Assembly: GCF_008831285.2 (NCBI RefSeq) | Contig: NC_045143.1 | Coordinates: 1,151,503 to 1,215,502 of the forward strand | DNA: 64,000 nucleotides | Reading direction: 5' to 3' | Source of the DNA: Nymphaea colorata | Lineage: Eukaryota > Streptophyta > Magnoliopsida > Nymphaeales > Nymphaeaceae | The notes under the pieces: model-generated | The model's database searches: none | What the model saw: only the letters and a program-made list of their open reading frames with translations | Told to the model about the DNA's origin: nothing | In this document: positions 25,688 to 37,800 of the stretch, in pieces | Layout of the letters: the number at the start of each line of letters is the position of its first letter | How positions within the stretch are numbered: position 1 is the stretch's first letter | Position numbers and translations under genes: made by a program

Positions 25688-26806
25688 ATGGATACGCCTA
25701 CCAATGATGGCAGCCAGGCCGCCAGACCCAAGAGGGCAGGACGTACGAAGCTGGAGATGAAGAGAATAGAGAAGCTGGAGAACAGACAAGTTTGCTTTTC
25801 GAAGCGGAGGAGCGGCATATTCAAAAAAGCCGGCGAGCTGAGCATCCTTTGTGGTGCGCAGATCCTCGTCATCGTCTTCTCCATGACCAATAAGGCCTTC
25901 GTCTTCGCCACTCCCTCCGTGGAATCTGTCATCAAGCGATTCTCCGATCCTAAATCTCACGTGCCTCCAGGCAGGGACGGTGGCGAGGATGTGGTCCAAC
26001 AGGCCCTCTTACGCGAGCACAATGAGCTTGTCGAGCAGATGGGAAGCGAGAAGAAGCGTCGTGCCGCGTTGATGAACCGGCGGCGGAGGTTGCTGGAGAG
26101 CGGCCGGAATGGGGACTTGTGGTTCGCCGACGTGAAGAACCTTGCGTTTGAGCAGCTGCAGGAGTTCATGGCCCAACTGCAGCAGATGAAGGCGACGCTG
26201 GCGAACCGCGAAGCCGATCTCACGTCGAGGATGGCCGTCATGCCGCTACCCTTGGCAGCGACGCCCCAGCCTTCTGCTTCTACTGCCGGCCCATCGGCGT
26301 CGGCGAATCCTTTTCCTTCTCCTTCTTTTGGCTCAATGCAGGTCCCCCCGGCCGCCATGCACGAGCCTTCCGCTTCTACTGCCGGTCCGTCGGCGCCGCC
26401 AATTCCTTTCCCGTTTCCTTCTTTCAACTCATTGCAGGTCCCCTCGGCCGCCATGCACCAGCCTTCTGCTTATACTGCCGGTTCGTCGGCGCCGGGGATT
26501 CCTTTTCCTTCTCCTTTGCTGGACTCAATGCAGGTCCGTCCAGCCACTACGCTCCAGCCTTTTGCTTCTACTGCCGGCCCGTCGGCGGAGGGGGTTCCAT
26601 TTCCTTCTCCTTCCTTGCACTCCATGCAGGTCCTTCCCGCTGCCATGCACCAACTTTTCGTTGCTGGCGGTGCTGCAGGCGTTTCCACTTTGCCGTTTTT
26701 GTTTCCTACCTCCTCCTCGTCGTTTATGGGTAGCAACGGCAATAACCCCGGCTACGGTGACCTTGTCTACATGAAAGGCTACAGCGGCCGGCGGAGCCGC
26801 CATTGA
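25688..26806 (+). CDS. Type I (M-alpha) MADS-box transcription factor, AGL62-like
   Basis: Intronless, 372 aa from the ATG at 25688 (GCCATGG context); the open frame continues upstream but without a MADS-like N-terminus. The MADS domain covers about residues 15-85: KRAGRTKLEMKRIEKLENRQ, then CFSKRRSGIFKKAGELSILC and ILVIVFS. The SVESVIKRF end is typical of the AGL62/M-alpha group. There is no K-box, so it is type I; a charged, probably coiled-coil segment follows (about 98-185). Residues 195-322 are four tandem 32-residue Pro/Ser/Ala-rich repeats, then a Gly/Ser tail. M-alpha proteins act in the nucleus as DNA-binding dimers, often with M-gamma partners, mainly in endosperm and female gametophyte development. 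I do not claim orthology to AGL62. Intronless structure is normal for type I genes. Confidence 0.9.
   Translation: MDTPTNDGSQAARPKRAGRTKLEMKRIEKLENRQVCFSKRRSGIFKKAGELSILCGAQILVIVFSMTNKAFVFATPSVESVIKRFSDPKSHVPPGRDGGEDVVQQALLREHNELVEQMGSEKKRRAALMNRRRRLLESGRNGDLWFADVKNLAFEQLQEFMAQLQQMKATLANREADLTSRMAVMPLPLAATPQPSASTAGPSASANPFPSPSFGSMQVPPAAMHEPSASTAGPSAPPIPFPFPSFNSLQVPSAAMHQPSAYTAGSSAPGIPFPSPLLDSMQVRPATTLQPFASTAGPSAEGVPFPSPSLHSMQVLPAAMHQLFVAGGAAGVSTLPFLFPTSSSSFMGSNGNNPGYGDLVYMKGYSGRRSRH
26270..26653 (+). repeat. Four 96-bp coding tandem repeats in the MADS gene
   Basis: Residues 195-226, 227-258, 259-290 and 291-322 of the MADS protein align without gaps. The consensus is PSASTAGPSA, then a variable pair, PFPSPSF, SMQV and PAAMHQ. 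The unit is exactly 96 nt, so copy changes keep the frame. A fifth partial copy (LFVAGG...) may begin at 26654. Confidence 0.95.
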
Positions 26807-27699
26807 TCGCTGTCTGTAGTGTAGTATGTCAACCTATGGCGTACTTGGAAACGCCATTGATTAGCATCATTATATGTACGCAGCGTTGCACATGAGAAGT
26901 TGACAATTCGCTTCCTTAGATCTTGATGTTTGGTCCGGTTATCAAATTAACAGTTCCACCGTATGCATCCTTCTCGGCTCATCTTCGCAATTTCGGGCTT
27001 CCATGAACATCTACCTATTTTTGTGGAAAATAGGTAGGTATGAATACATCATATACATGTTTGAGGGCGAATTGACATGACCAAGGGATGAGGATTATAA
27101 ACTTAAAATGACCAAAATGCGCCTCCTGTGTAAATGGCAACTTCCCCTTCTACGAGAGCAAAAGTAAAATTCTTTGTAAAATTGTATAAATGCTCCTCAA
27201 GTTAAGCCATGGGAACACCCTTTCCCATCATAACATAGAAATCGGCCTCCCATGGAAGAGGCTTACTTCTTAAAACCAAAATGGATGCATGTTAGCTTTC
27301 TTGGATTTTTAATTGGCGAAAAACATTTGAAAGCAAACAGTTTCTCATTCGGAGGCAAGTGCATCTCTATTATTAATATGTATAGTCTTCCCACGCTTTT
27401 TATGTCTATGTGTACATCGCGTGCGCGTATTAATCACACATTACATCTATGCTTCAATTAGCAAAATGAAGAACCCATTTTCTTAAAGCTCAATAATTGA
27501 GGAAAACAGACGAAAACATTGTGTTTGTTCAGAAACTATATGGAGAAAGAGAGAGAGAGAGAGAGAGTCTCTAGCTATTGTCGGTGGCTGAGCATGGAAT
27601 CTAAAACAGGAGTGTCGTCCCTACCAACTGTTATTTGACTTCCATTTTTTTTGCCATCCGGATTTTGCGCAGAAAGACCGAAAAGGGTGCAACAAGCGT
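26807..27699. other. Intergenic, no gene recognised
   Basis: MADS 3' flank. Contains a perfect small hairpin at 27011-27037 and a short GA run near 27547-27568. No exon is recognised. Confidence 0.55.
27011..27037. repeat. Perfect 11-bp stem, 5-nt loop hairpin
   Basis: CTACCTATTTT, TGTGG, AAAATAGGTAG. It lies about 205 bases after the MADS stop codon, so it could fall in its 3' UTR or be a small repeat relic. Confidence 0.6.
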
Positions 27700-28176
27700 C
27701 AATCGGAACACCTCCATCGTTCAAAGAGTAGTAATCTTTCACCTGAACCACAAGAAAACCGAGGATGCCTGCCAACCTCTCGATGACCAAGGTTTTCTTA
27801 CCCCACAACATCCACATGAGAAATTTTAATCTCATAGACAAAATTTACGTTCTTTCTTTCTGTTGTTCATTTTTTTCATATGAGATGGGAAAACTAAGTT
27901 TGTGCCGGGAAACTTACCTCCCCAAATGCCTGCCGAGCTGTGGCCGCCGGTCGCCGCTGCTCGGCAGTACTGCCTTGCCGAGACTTCTGTTCTAACTAAC
28001 CAGGGCGAGAGGCCTCCTTGATTTGGTACGCTCCCTGCCTGCCAACCCACCAAGTGGGTGTCGCCCCAAGGGCTTATTCGCTGCTTCCCTGTTTGATTCA
28101 TCACCGTCATCTCAACCTCTTCTGCTTCGTCCTCGCGGAAAAAGAGAAAGAAAGAAAAAGAGAAAGCTAGAGAGAG

Positions 28177-31081
28177 ATGGAGCCGGGATCCCCATTAGAG
28201 ACCACGTGCTTTGGCAACGTAACGGTGATCAGTAGTGGGCTGTGGTTGGGGGACAATCCCCTCAAATCCACCTTCCCTCTCCTCTGCTTGCAATTGTTGG
28301 TTGTGACTCTCTGCAATCGCGCTCTGCATTGCCTCTTCAAGCCTGTGAAGCTGGCCAAAGTTTCTACAGACATCTTGGTGAGGGTCCTCTCTCTCTGTCT
28401 CTCCATTCAAAGACGTTTGAATAATTTCGACACTTTATGTTCTTGTGAAGTTTCAATCATAAACTTTCTACAAAAGAATATTGTGACCCCTTTGACCTTG
28501 GAAATTGGAGGAAAATATGAGCCATTAAAGAACAAAGTTCCGAAGGCTCATTTCTTGAAATAGCATTTCCCTATTGCAATTATGGGATGCAATACCTTTA
28601 GATAGATCTTTTGTCAATTACTTTCTACATTTTTGGGCATTTTGACTCTATTTCTTATCCGCCTCCAAGATATTGCATTAGGACTTAGGAGGAAGATATC
28701 TTAAAGAGACTGAAGTTTTTGGTTTAAAGCTACTTCAAGACTTGGGTGAGCTTACTGTTACTTTTTTTCAACTCAAAAAATAACGTTTGTTATCGTTTGC
28801 AGTTTATAAAAGTAGTGTCATATAAAAATTGAACTAACGACTATGCTTGTACCAGCCCACCAGCTACGCTTACAGCCCACAAAGCTTGACTTTAAAGAAA
28901 TGCTATCAACGCTGCATCCTATGTATTTTAGGAGTGTAACACTTACCAAATCAAACTCGAACTGGTGAAATGATTATAAGCGCCACCACTCCCACCATCG
29001 ATTCTATGTCCTATAAACTAATTTTTTAACTTCCTTTTAGGTAAGTTAAGCTTACCTTTTTCTCATTAAATATCCTTGAATTTCTAATCCTTTGAGTTTC
29101 CTCTCCCTCTTCAATGCCAATCCCCAAACCCTAGACGTTCTAGAGTACCATACATGTTGGTAGAAAATTAAAATTACGTAACGTTCGGAGGGGGAGAGGG
29201 AGATTTATACTAAAAAAACAATAAATTTAACAGCTAAATGTTGGGAGAATTGAAGCAGTGTAGAGTTATTTTCTCCTTTGGTATATGTATGGGTTAAAAC
29301 TTAACGCATTTAATATAGAGAAAAATAATATGTTTGTCATAAGTACAGTATATATAGCCAGATTAGAACTCGGTTTTTATCGTAAAAATTATTAACACAT
29401 AAGTACACTAACACGATGAAAACGCGGCAGACAAGTCTGCTGCTGGGTCCTACAGCTCTCGGCCGATGGGCGCCGGCCATGACGCTCGAGCTCTTCCCGG
29501 AGAGCAGCAAGGTGGTACTTTCGACGCTGGGTCAGCTGGGCATGTTGTACTGGTTCTTCCTCATGGGTGTACAGCTAAACGTGGGCTCCCAACTAAAGCG
29601 GATTGAGAAGAAGGCCATGGTGGTGGCGGTGGCGGGCATCGTCTCCCCCTTCCTTGTCGGCCATCTCAGCCTTTCCGCCGCCAACACGCTTGTCCCCGAG
29701 AGCATGAGGACGGATATCCACGCCCTCTACGTCGGAATGTACTACGCCGTGCCGGCACTCAGCGTGTTGGCCAACACCGTCATCCAGCACAAGATCCTCG
29801 AGACGCCCTTCGGCAGGCTCGCCCTCTCCTCCGCCACCTGCGCTCAGTTGTTGCTCAGCATCGTCTTCCAAATAGTCATTTCAGCAAGGCGGACACCCGG
29901 GTACCCATCGGCACCCCTTTGGAGAATCACCTTTAGTAAGATCTTTTCTTCTCTCCGCTTACCATTTCTTTCAATAATTCATGCCTCCCATGACTGTAAA
30001 TCCATATTGTTTACAAACAAATCTCCACAAAAAATAATTACCACACAGGTGAGATATCCTGTCAAGAAAACACAAGATTGTTTTTCGGATTTATAAGTTT
30101 CCTTCTCCTGATTGATGTTTACATTTGAATACCTGGTCTCTTTTGTTTCTTCTTGGGGTGAGAGCAAAGGTGCCCGATTAATGGTATGTTTTTATTTCTA
30201 CTGTTGTGCGTGGGCAGGTTGTATTTACATAGCTCTGGTTTTTGGTTTGTCACGGTTTGCGCTTGCTCGAATCAGAAACTCTACGAGCGAATCCAGCATT
30301 TCCTTCATTCTGATCACGGTGGCATTCGCTGCCGCCGTCACGGAGGTCAATGGCGTGCACACAACAACAGGTGCTTTGATCTTTGGCCTGGCCATGCCGA
30401 ATGGCCTGCTTGCAGCGGCATTCATCAAGAAGCTGGAAGACGTAGTCGCGCTAATTGTGCCTCTGATGTTTACCATGACTGGGCAGCGGATGGACTTGGC
30501 AGAGATGTTCACCGGCCCGCAAGGTTGGACCCTGCTGGGCGTCCTCTTGGTGACTTTTTTGGGGAAGTCCATTGCTGTTGGCCTAGTAGCTAGCTTGTTC
30601 AACTACACATTTGTTGATGGCTACTTGACCGGCGTCCTCCTGACCTCCAAGGGCCTGGTTGATACTGTAATGCTGGGATTGTCTGCCAGAGCCAAGGTGA
30701 GTGTGACACAGCCTCTGCTGCACTTTTTCCTCCTCCTCTGCTTTCGTTGCTGTTCCTGTTGTTGACTAGCAGTAGTATTCCCATTTAGACTGAGAAACAA
30801 GATGTGAAAAATCTTTGATTTACCTCAACAAAGAGATCAGTAAGGAATTGGAACAAGATGCTCAATGAGTATAGAGTATAATTACTGTAAATATGTAACC
30901 CATTATACAGATGTCTTCAGTGAGTGTTCAAAATTTTCAAATGACCGGCCATACTTGCTCGAGTTGTAGCCGGCAGGTCAGCTTGGATTCTACCACAATG
31001 CACTTAACTGCTGATTGTGGAGAAACAGATTCTGATCTCCTTTTCTGCATACTGTACCTATGAGATTGTCAATCATATCCA

Positions 31082-31136
<55 letters not shown>

Positions 31137-32544
31137 CCAACTTCCCTCCTTCCAATATGTTCTTTAAATTCAGGCCCCAGAAAAGAGAAAATTGTTTCCA
31201 CTTCCAAAGATGATTAGAACATAACTAAACATGATCAATTCAAATATTCAGGCAAGCAGGTTAGGTGCGCAAAGCTTTATGATTCTACTCTTCGGCATCA
31301 TCGTAAACAACTTGGTGATCAGCCTGTTGATCAAGCTACTGCACAGGAGTGCTGCATCAACAGCAAATACCAGCTGCCGCACAGTTCAGCACGTGAGATC
31401 GGACACCCCATTCCGGATCCTTGCTTGCTTCCATGGCCATCAAATGGTGACCACCGTCGTCAGCCTCCTCAAGGCCACTCAAGCCACCCCAAAATCCCCC
31501 ATCAAGCTCTCCGCCCTGCACCTCATCCACGCCAGCACCCGTTGCACCACCCTTTTCGTTGATGCTAACAATTCACTCAACAGCGACGAAGATGATCACA
31601 ATGATCCAATCCGCATCGCCTTCAAGAGCCAGCAGTCGACGCGGAACATAATCGTTGAGCATTTCACGAGGTTGTCGTCTTACTCCACAATGGACCAGGA
31701 CATTACCAAGCTTGCTGCCGAAACAGACTCCGCCTTCATCATCGTTCCTTGGCAACAACATGGCTCTGATACTGCAGAATCCAGCGGGAAGCACTTCAGG
31801 AGCGTCGCCTTGAAAATTCTCACAAGCACACCGTGTTCAGTGGGAATCCTTGTCAGCCGAGGCCTGGTGCGGACCTGCACCGACGCGTTCAGGCACGTTG
31901 CCGTCCTGTTCTTCGGCGGCCCCGATGACCGGGAGGCGCTGGCTTTTGCAGCGAGGATGGGGAAGCAAGAGGGCACCACCGTCAACGTCGTGCGTGTCCT
32001 GCCTTCTTCCCAATTGCTGAAATCAGACAGGATGGCGGAACAATGGATGCCCATTCCCGGCATGTATGTCGATGGTGATGACAGAGAGAAGGTGGTCGAT
32101 GACTACTGCATTGGCCATTTCCAGATGGAGATGGCCGGTAAGAAGTCTGTGTCATACATAGAGAAATTCGTCTCCTGTGGGCCGGAAACAGTGGCGCTTA
32201 TACAGTCCATGAGCCAAGATCATGAGCTCTTCATAGTGGGGAGGTGCCAGCCGACGATCAATCTGGGGATCATCTCAGGGATGGAGGAATGGCATGAGTT
32301 CCCGGAGCTGGGTTTGATGGGGGACTTATTGGTTTCCCCGGATTTTCCCGTAGTATCGGTGTTGGTCGTGCAACAGCACGTATGGCGGAAGTATGGGAGT
32401 GACACCTCCGTCCGGTCACTGGGAAGAGGAAAGCAATCTAACGCCATGGGAGCGTGGGATTCTTCTCATGGTAACTTGCATCGCAGGCAGGTCGCAGGTC
32501 AGAAGGACCCTGGTTGGCAGTGGAACCTGCATCTTGGTTTTTGA
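28177..32544 (+). CDS. Cation/H+ antiporter-like protein (CHX family), copy A
   Basis: Four exons, 28177-28377, 29431-29935, 30218-30696 and 31252-32544, join in frame to 825 aa, the usual CHX length. CHX proteins are CPA2 K+(cation)/H+ antiporters of endomembranes and plasma membrane. About twelve membrane helices occupy residues 1-430 (LLLGPTALGRWAP near 70-82, LGMLYWFFLMGVQLN, VTEVNGVHTTTGALIFGLAM, KKLEDVVALIVPLMF). A cytosolic regulatory domain follows (CRTVQHVRSDTPFRILACFH; VLFFGGPDDREALAFAARM; end WNLHLGF). Unusually, the conserved TxFPVLA motif reads PALSVLA. The Asn-Asp motif of the ion-binding helix reads Ala-Gln (Gln at about 206, codon 29845-29847). The Lys of SGLKTD reads Arg (TGQRMD); the later Gly-Lys is kept. 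Transport activity is therefore uncertain. It is a tandem paralogue of the gene at 35294. Confidence 0.88.
31084..31133. repeat. TA microsatellite in CHX copy A intron 3
   Basis: About 50 bases of pure (TA)n, absent from the corresponding intron of copy B. Confidence 0.95.
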
Positions 32545-32790
32545 GAGAAGTTGGTAGTTTTTCTAAGAAATACAGAGGAGGACTCTCCTCTTACCTCTCC
32601 TTTATAGACTTAGTTCACCTAGCTTTCTTCTCGTGCTGTAGCAACAGGATATGCTTGCAGAATTTTTTAGAGTTAAAACAAGCTAATTAATGCCCATGTA
32701 GCATGGTGGTTGTAAATTGATTTAATACGATTGCAATTGTAAATCAGGAAATCCTTTTGGAGCTGTTTGATTACTTCTAACTTTAGATTT

Positions 32791-34869
32791 ATGGACGGCA
32801 CTTAATGTGGCAAAAGATCGGTCTTAGAATCCATGATTCGTCAAAATAAGCTAAATAAAACCCACAGTTGAGACTCATTGGAAGAGAATGAAGCAGATAA
32901 TTACGTGGTTCGGTCCATGGACCAACATCTACCAACAAAGGACAACCATTAATGGCTGTGTTCGCTGTTTTCTAATTGATAGCTCGTTCAGCATGTACAA
33001 AGCTTTGAAGACATTACTTGTGAATGCCAACGTAACACCATAGGTGGTTTCACAAACCAAACTCATGGGCCATGGCAATATATATTGGAAACGAAAATCA
33101 GAGAGGCTGATTTTCAGGAAAAGAGAGGCTGATTTTCAGGAAAGATAGAATCAAGAAAATCTTTAAAAAGGAAAATCAGCACAAAAAAAGAAATAATAAT
33201 CTTTGCTTCTATTGTTGTAAATTACAGGATTGTGATCTTTCAATTCCAAGATTTTTGGGATCCATACATATCTGTAAACTTGAATAAATATCCCATCTTA
33301 TATGAAATGAAGGAACTCTTCCGGCTTCTTCATCTTCCTCGTTCTTTTCTTTTCTCACGCTTGTCTTAACAATATATAAATCTCTGAACAGACAGACAAG
33401 CATCAGTGCAAAGATAGATGACATTTGACAGTTTCCGCAACATCGCAATTAGGCATAAAGACGAAAACTTCAGCAATTAATGCTGCATCCATTGAGCGCC
33501 TTTTTCAACATATTGTAATCTCTTTAAACTAGCAAATGGTCACATAAAAAACAGAAGGGAGCACCTATTTAAATACGATCTCATATCACGAGATTGTGAA
33601 AAATTAGATCCTGTCATCTTAAGATCCAACTTTATAGCCCCCGGCATCTATATCTTGCATTCAACAAATTGGGGTTCGACGCTGATGGAAATTTCGCGGC
33701 AAAAATGATAGCCAAATTTGATACTGGCTACAAATGCCAAGCTAAACAATCAGTCTGCTTTCAATCCTCAAGCGAACTCCCACATTGTGCTGAAAGCTTT
33801 TGACGGAGCATGAATTCATACTAAAGTATATCAATATCCATACATATACACAGTACATGTAAAGCTAAAAAAAGAAAAAAGTAGTAATAACGACAGCTAT
33901 GTTATTGGGTTGCGCATCCCGTGCTACAAATGGTGGCAATTGAAATAATGAGGAATAGTGCAAGTATATATGAGATAGCTAGCAAATATGCTCATCTAAG
34001 AAGTTATACTGTCTGATAGAAACCCTGGTCAGTAGAGTCAGACGAGTTCATGTTAAAGAAAATGTCATGTGGCCATTATTTTCACATTACACCAAGTTTG
34101 TGTTGCACATGGAATGTAAATAAAATGGCTAATGGATCTGACTAAACGGCCGAGTTGTTCTTCCATCAGATGGAAGGAGTGGGAAGCATTCATTCCATGT
34201 TGTTCTCATTTTCCATTAGAACTAGCATTGACCATTCTCTTCAATGTCGACGGAGTATAAGGGGTGTATATTATCTTTTCAAGAGTACTTTTGTCTTAAA
34301 AAAGAAGACATTTTTCACTTTTCCAACTTCGTCCTTTTAAAGGGTCTCCTTTTTTTGTTTGCTACTGTCTTGGGTAGGATCGAATTACACATGTTAGATT
34401 AAAACTTAAGAAATATGTTTCATCTGTGTTGATCTTTTATGTGGTGCTAGCAATTCAAAAATTACAAACAATTGCCTACAAGCAAGATTGATTTATAGAT
34501 CAAACGGCACTATTTCAAAAGGCCCTTGATGTTTTTAATCTCAACCAAATGGGCATCACCCGGAGACAATGTTCCAACTTCCTTATGCTACTTGAGGCGA
34601 TCATGGCAGAGGAATTTTTGTCTAATGAAGATACACAAGTTCAATTTAAAATTCTCACATGTAAACTGAAGCTTAACAAATTGCCATGTTCAGTGGACCA
34701 AATTGCTATGTTAAGAACGGAGAGAGAGAGAGAGGGAGACTCACATGTTACCGTAGGGCTGTGAGGATGGAAAAAATAGGAGTCTTCAGTCCAACCAAAA
34801 TGTTTTTGTGGATGCCGTTATTGTCGCCAAAGCACTAAAATTGTGAAATAAAAGTCGACCGCAGCATGG
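32791..34869. other. Intergenic between CHX copies
   Basis: No coding exon recognised. A 24-base direct duplication (AGAGAGGCTGATTTTCAGGA) occurs at about 33100-33145. This spacer has no visible counterpart after copy B. Confidence 0.55.
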
Positions 34870-37800
34870 GCAATCGTTCAACGAAGTAGTAATATTGACC
34901 TGAACCACAAAAAAAGGACGCCTCCCAACCTCTTATTGACCGCAGTTTTCCTGCTTCACAACCTCCACTAGAATCAAAATTTACCTTTTTCTTTTTATGT
35001 TCTTCTTCCACTTTACATATATATGAAATGGGGAAACTTGGGCAGAGCAAGGAAACCTGCCTTTCCAAACGCCTGCCGAGCACCGGTTGCCGGTGCCGTT
35101 GCTCGGCACTATTGCCACGCCGGCCCTTCTGTTCAGCCTACCAGGGAGAGACCCTTGCTCTGGGTGTACTCTCCCCGCCTCCTAGTTGTTGCCTGCCAAC
35201 TGACCTTGTGAGGGGTTTCTTCGTTGCTTCATTGTCCTCTTCTACGTCTTCCTCTTCGAAAGAGATCAGAGAGAGAAAGAGAAACAAACAAAGATGGGAT
35301 CCTTGACAGACACCACGTGCTTTGGCAATAAAACGATCGTGAGTGGTGGGCTGTGGTTGGGCAAAAATCCCCTCCAGTTCACCTTCCCTCTCCTGTGCTT
35401 GCAGGTGTTGGTTGTGACTCTCTCCCATCGTGCTCTCCATTTCCTCTTCAAGCCTCTCAAGATCACCAAAGTTTCCACAGACGTCTTGGTAGGATCCAGA
35501 AAGACACATTGGAATGCTAATATGTTGTTTAGAATGTTCTCTTACAAGAATTTAAGAAACAATACACGCACACACACACACATGCACCTTATATATATTA
35601 AAAAGATGTGCAACCACAGATGTTTTTTCTTCAACACAATAAAAAACCAAAGAAGTAAATATGGTATCCAAATAACGATAAATATGTAAAAGGCAGGTTC
35701 GATTAAGCCTCTTCTAGTCTTCTTAATCCTAAATGGAATTATGGAATATAGTGATGCATGGATCCATATTTATATCTATTTAACGTATGTTTGTTACGAC
35801 ATCACATTGACAACTATTTTAGTTCTCTTTCTACCAAATGGATTAAGAGTTAGAGCGGATACATAAGAAATGTGGTTTTTAAGCTAAATTATTAACTGCT
35901 CTTTTGTGTTGTGTGCAAAAATGAAATGGCGACGCGGTAGGCAAGCCTGCTGCTGGGTCCTTCAGCTCTTGGCCGTTGGGCGCCGAGCGTGACGAGAGCG
36001 CTGTTCCCCGAAAGCAGCAAGGTGGTACTGACGATGCTGGGTCAGCTGGGCCTCATGTACTGGTTCTTTCTCATGGGGTTACAGATGAACTTGGGCTCCC
36101 AACTCAAGCGGATCGAGAAGAAGTCCATGGCGGTGGCAGTGGCGAGTCTGTTCTCCCCCTTCCTCGTTGCCCATCTCTGCGTCGTCACCGCCGACTCTCT
36201 GGTCCCCGAAATCATGAGAATCAATGTCACGATCTTCTACGTCGCCGTCTACTTAGCTTTGCCGGCAATTTCTGTGTTGGCGCACACCGTCATCGAGCAC
36301 AAGCTCCTCGAGACGCCCTTCGGCAAGCTCGCCCTCTCCTCCGCCATCAGCATGCAGTTGTTGCTCATCCCCATCTTCCACGTCGTCCTTTCATTCAAGC
36401 CGACGCCCGGGCAGCCATGGGCTCCCCTTTGGAGACTCACCTATAGTAAGCTCTTCACTTCTCTCCAATTACTATTCCTTTTAGGAATTCATGCCCCCGT
36501 GAATTTAAACTCATATATATCTCCAAGTAAATTTTCACAACTAGTAACCAGATATCTAATCTCTTTCTAACCAAACTACCAATATGTAAACTTTGTCTCC
36601 TGATTGAATGCGTAGAGCTCTTTCTCTGGTTGTTCTTGCTTTTTTTTTTCTTGCTCTGGCAAAAAAATTATAGCCAATTAACTAACAGTAAGATTCATGT
36701 GCCCTGCTAGGTATTGTTTTCATTGCTGTTGTTTTTGCTTTGTCGCGGACTGTACTTGTTCGAATAAAAAACAAAGTCAACGAGCCGTTTAATTCCTTCA
36801 TCCTGGTGGCGGTGGCGGTTGCTGGCGGCGTCACGGAGGCCATCGGCACGCACCTAACAACAGGTGCTCTCATCTTCGGCTTATTCATGCCAAATGGCCT
36901 GCTTGCAGCGGCACTCGTCAAGAAGATGGAAGATGTGGTCGCACTGCTTGTGCCTCTAATATTTACCATGATTGGGCAGCAGATCGACTTGGCGAAGATG
37001 TTCACGGGGCCGCGTGGTTGGACTCTGGTGGTCGTCCTCTTGGCGACCTTTTTGGGGAAGTGCATGGTTGTGGCGCTGGTTGCCACCCTCTTCGACTACT
37101 CATTTGTCGATGGCTTCTTGGCCGGCGTCCTGCTAACCACCAAGGGCATGATTGATGCTGTATTGCTTGGCTGGACAGCAGGTGTCAAGGTAATTACCGT
37201 GCACGGCACTCTTTCCTCCTCTGTTTTTGCTGCTATACTGTTCTTGACGAGCATTATTGTTAGAGCTCTAATCATTGTCATGCTCGATGTGTTAATTTGA
37301 CTACTATGGTTGCTATCCTTTACAGAGAAGCTTCACAACATGTGAAAAATTTTTGTTTACCAAATTAAAAGGAGCAACGGAATAAAAAGAAAACGCAAGA
37401 AAGATGTTCGACAAGTATAGAGTTCGTTTAGAATTGAAACAGGTTACAGAAGTATTCTTATCTTAGCATGTCGAGATAACGTCAAATCATGTAGTTTCTG
37501 TAAGATATCACATTGTTTAGGTATTATGTCAGCCCTTGTATGCGTCTCAGTGAATTTCCAAAATTTCCAAATGACAGGCGATGCTTGATGCTCCAGCTTT
37601 AGCCAGATTTGCCTGGATTCTACCCCCACACGCTTAACTGCTGATTGTGAGAAACTGATTCTAATTGCTCAGTGTTTCTGATATGAGATTTTCAATCACA
37701 GGCAGGCAGGGAGAGATATGAATCATCAGGAAAGACAAAGTGCTTAATCCCTTTAAGTTTCCCTGGATCGAAACAGGCTTAGTCCTGAGGAAATCTTTTC

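Larger units (their letters stand above)
27700..32790 (+). repeat. CHX tandem duplication, copy A (gene plus flanks)
   Basis: Similarity to copy B begins about 0.45 kb before the start codon (shared AGTAGTAAT, CCTGAACCACAA, TGCCTGCCGAGC and nearby text). It continues about 245 bases past the stop codon (shared TGCCCATGTAGCA and TCTGATTACTT-like sequence). Exons are well conserved and introns mostly not. Boundaries are approximate. Confidence 0.75.

Noticed and set aside
26328-26803. Several long ORFs in other frames over the MADS C-terminus
   Set aside because: The 96-bp repeat with no stop in any frame opens all frames together; composition is Ser/Arg/Leu-rich low complexity.
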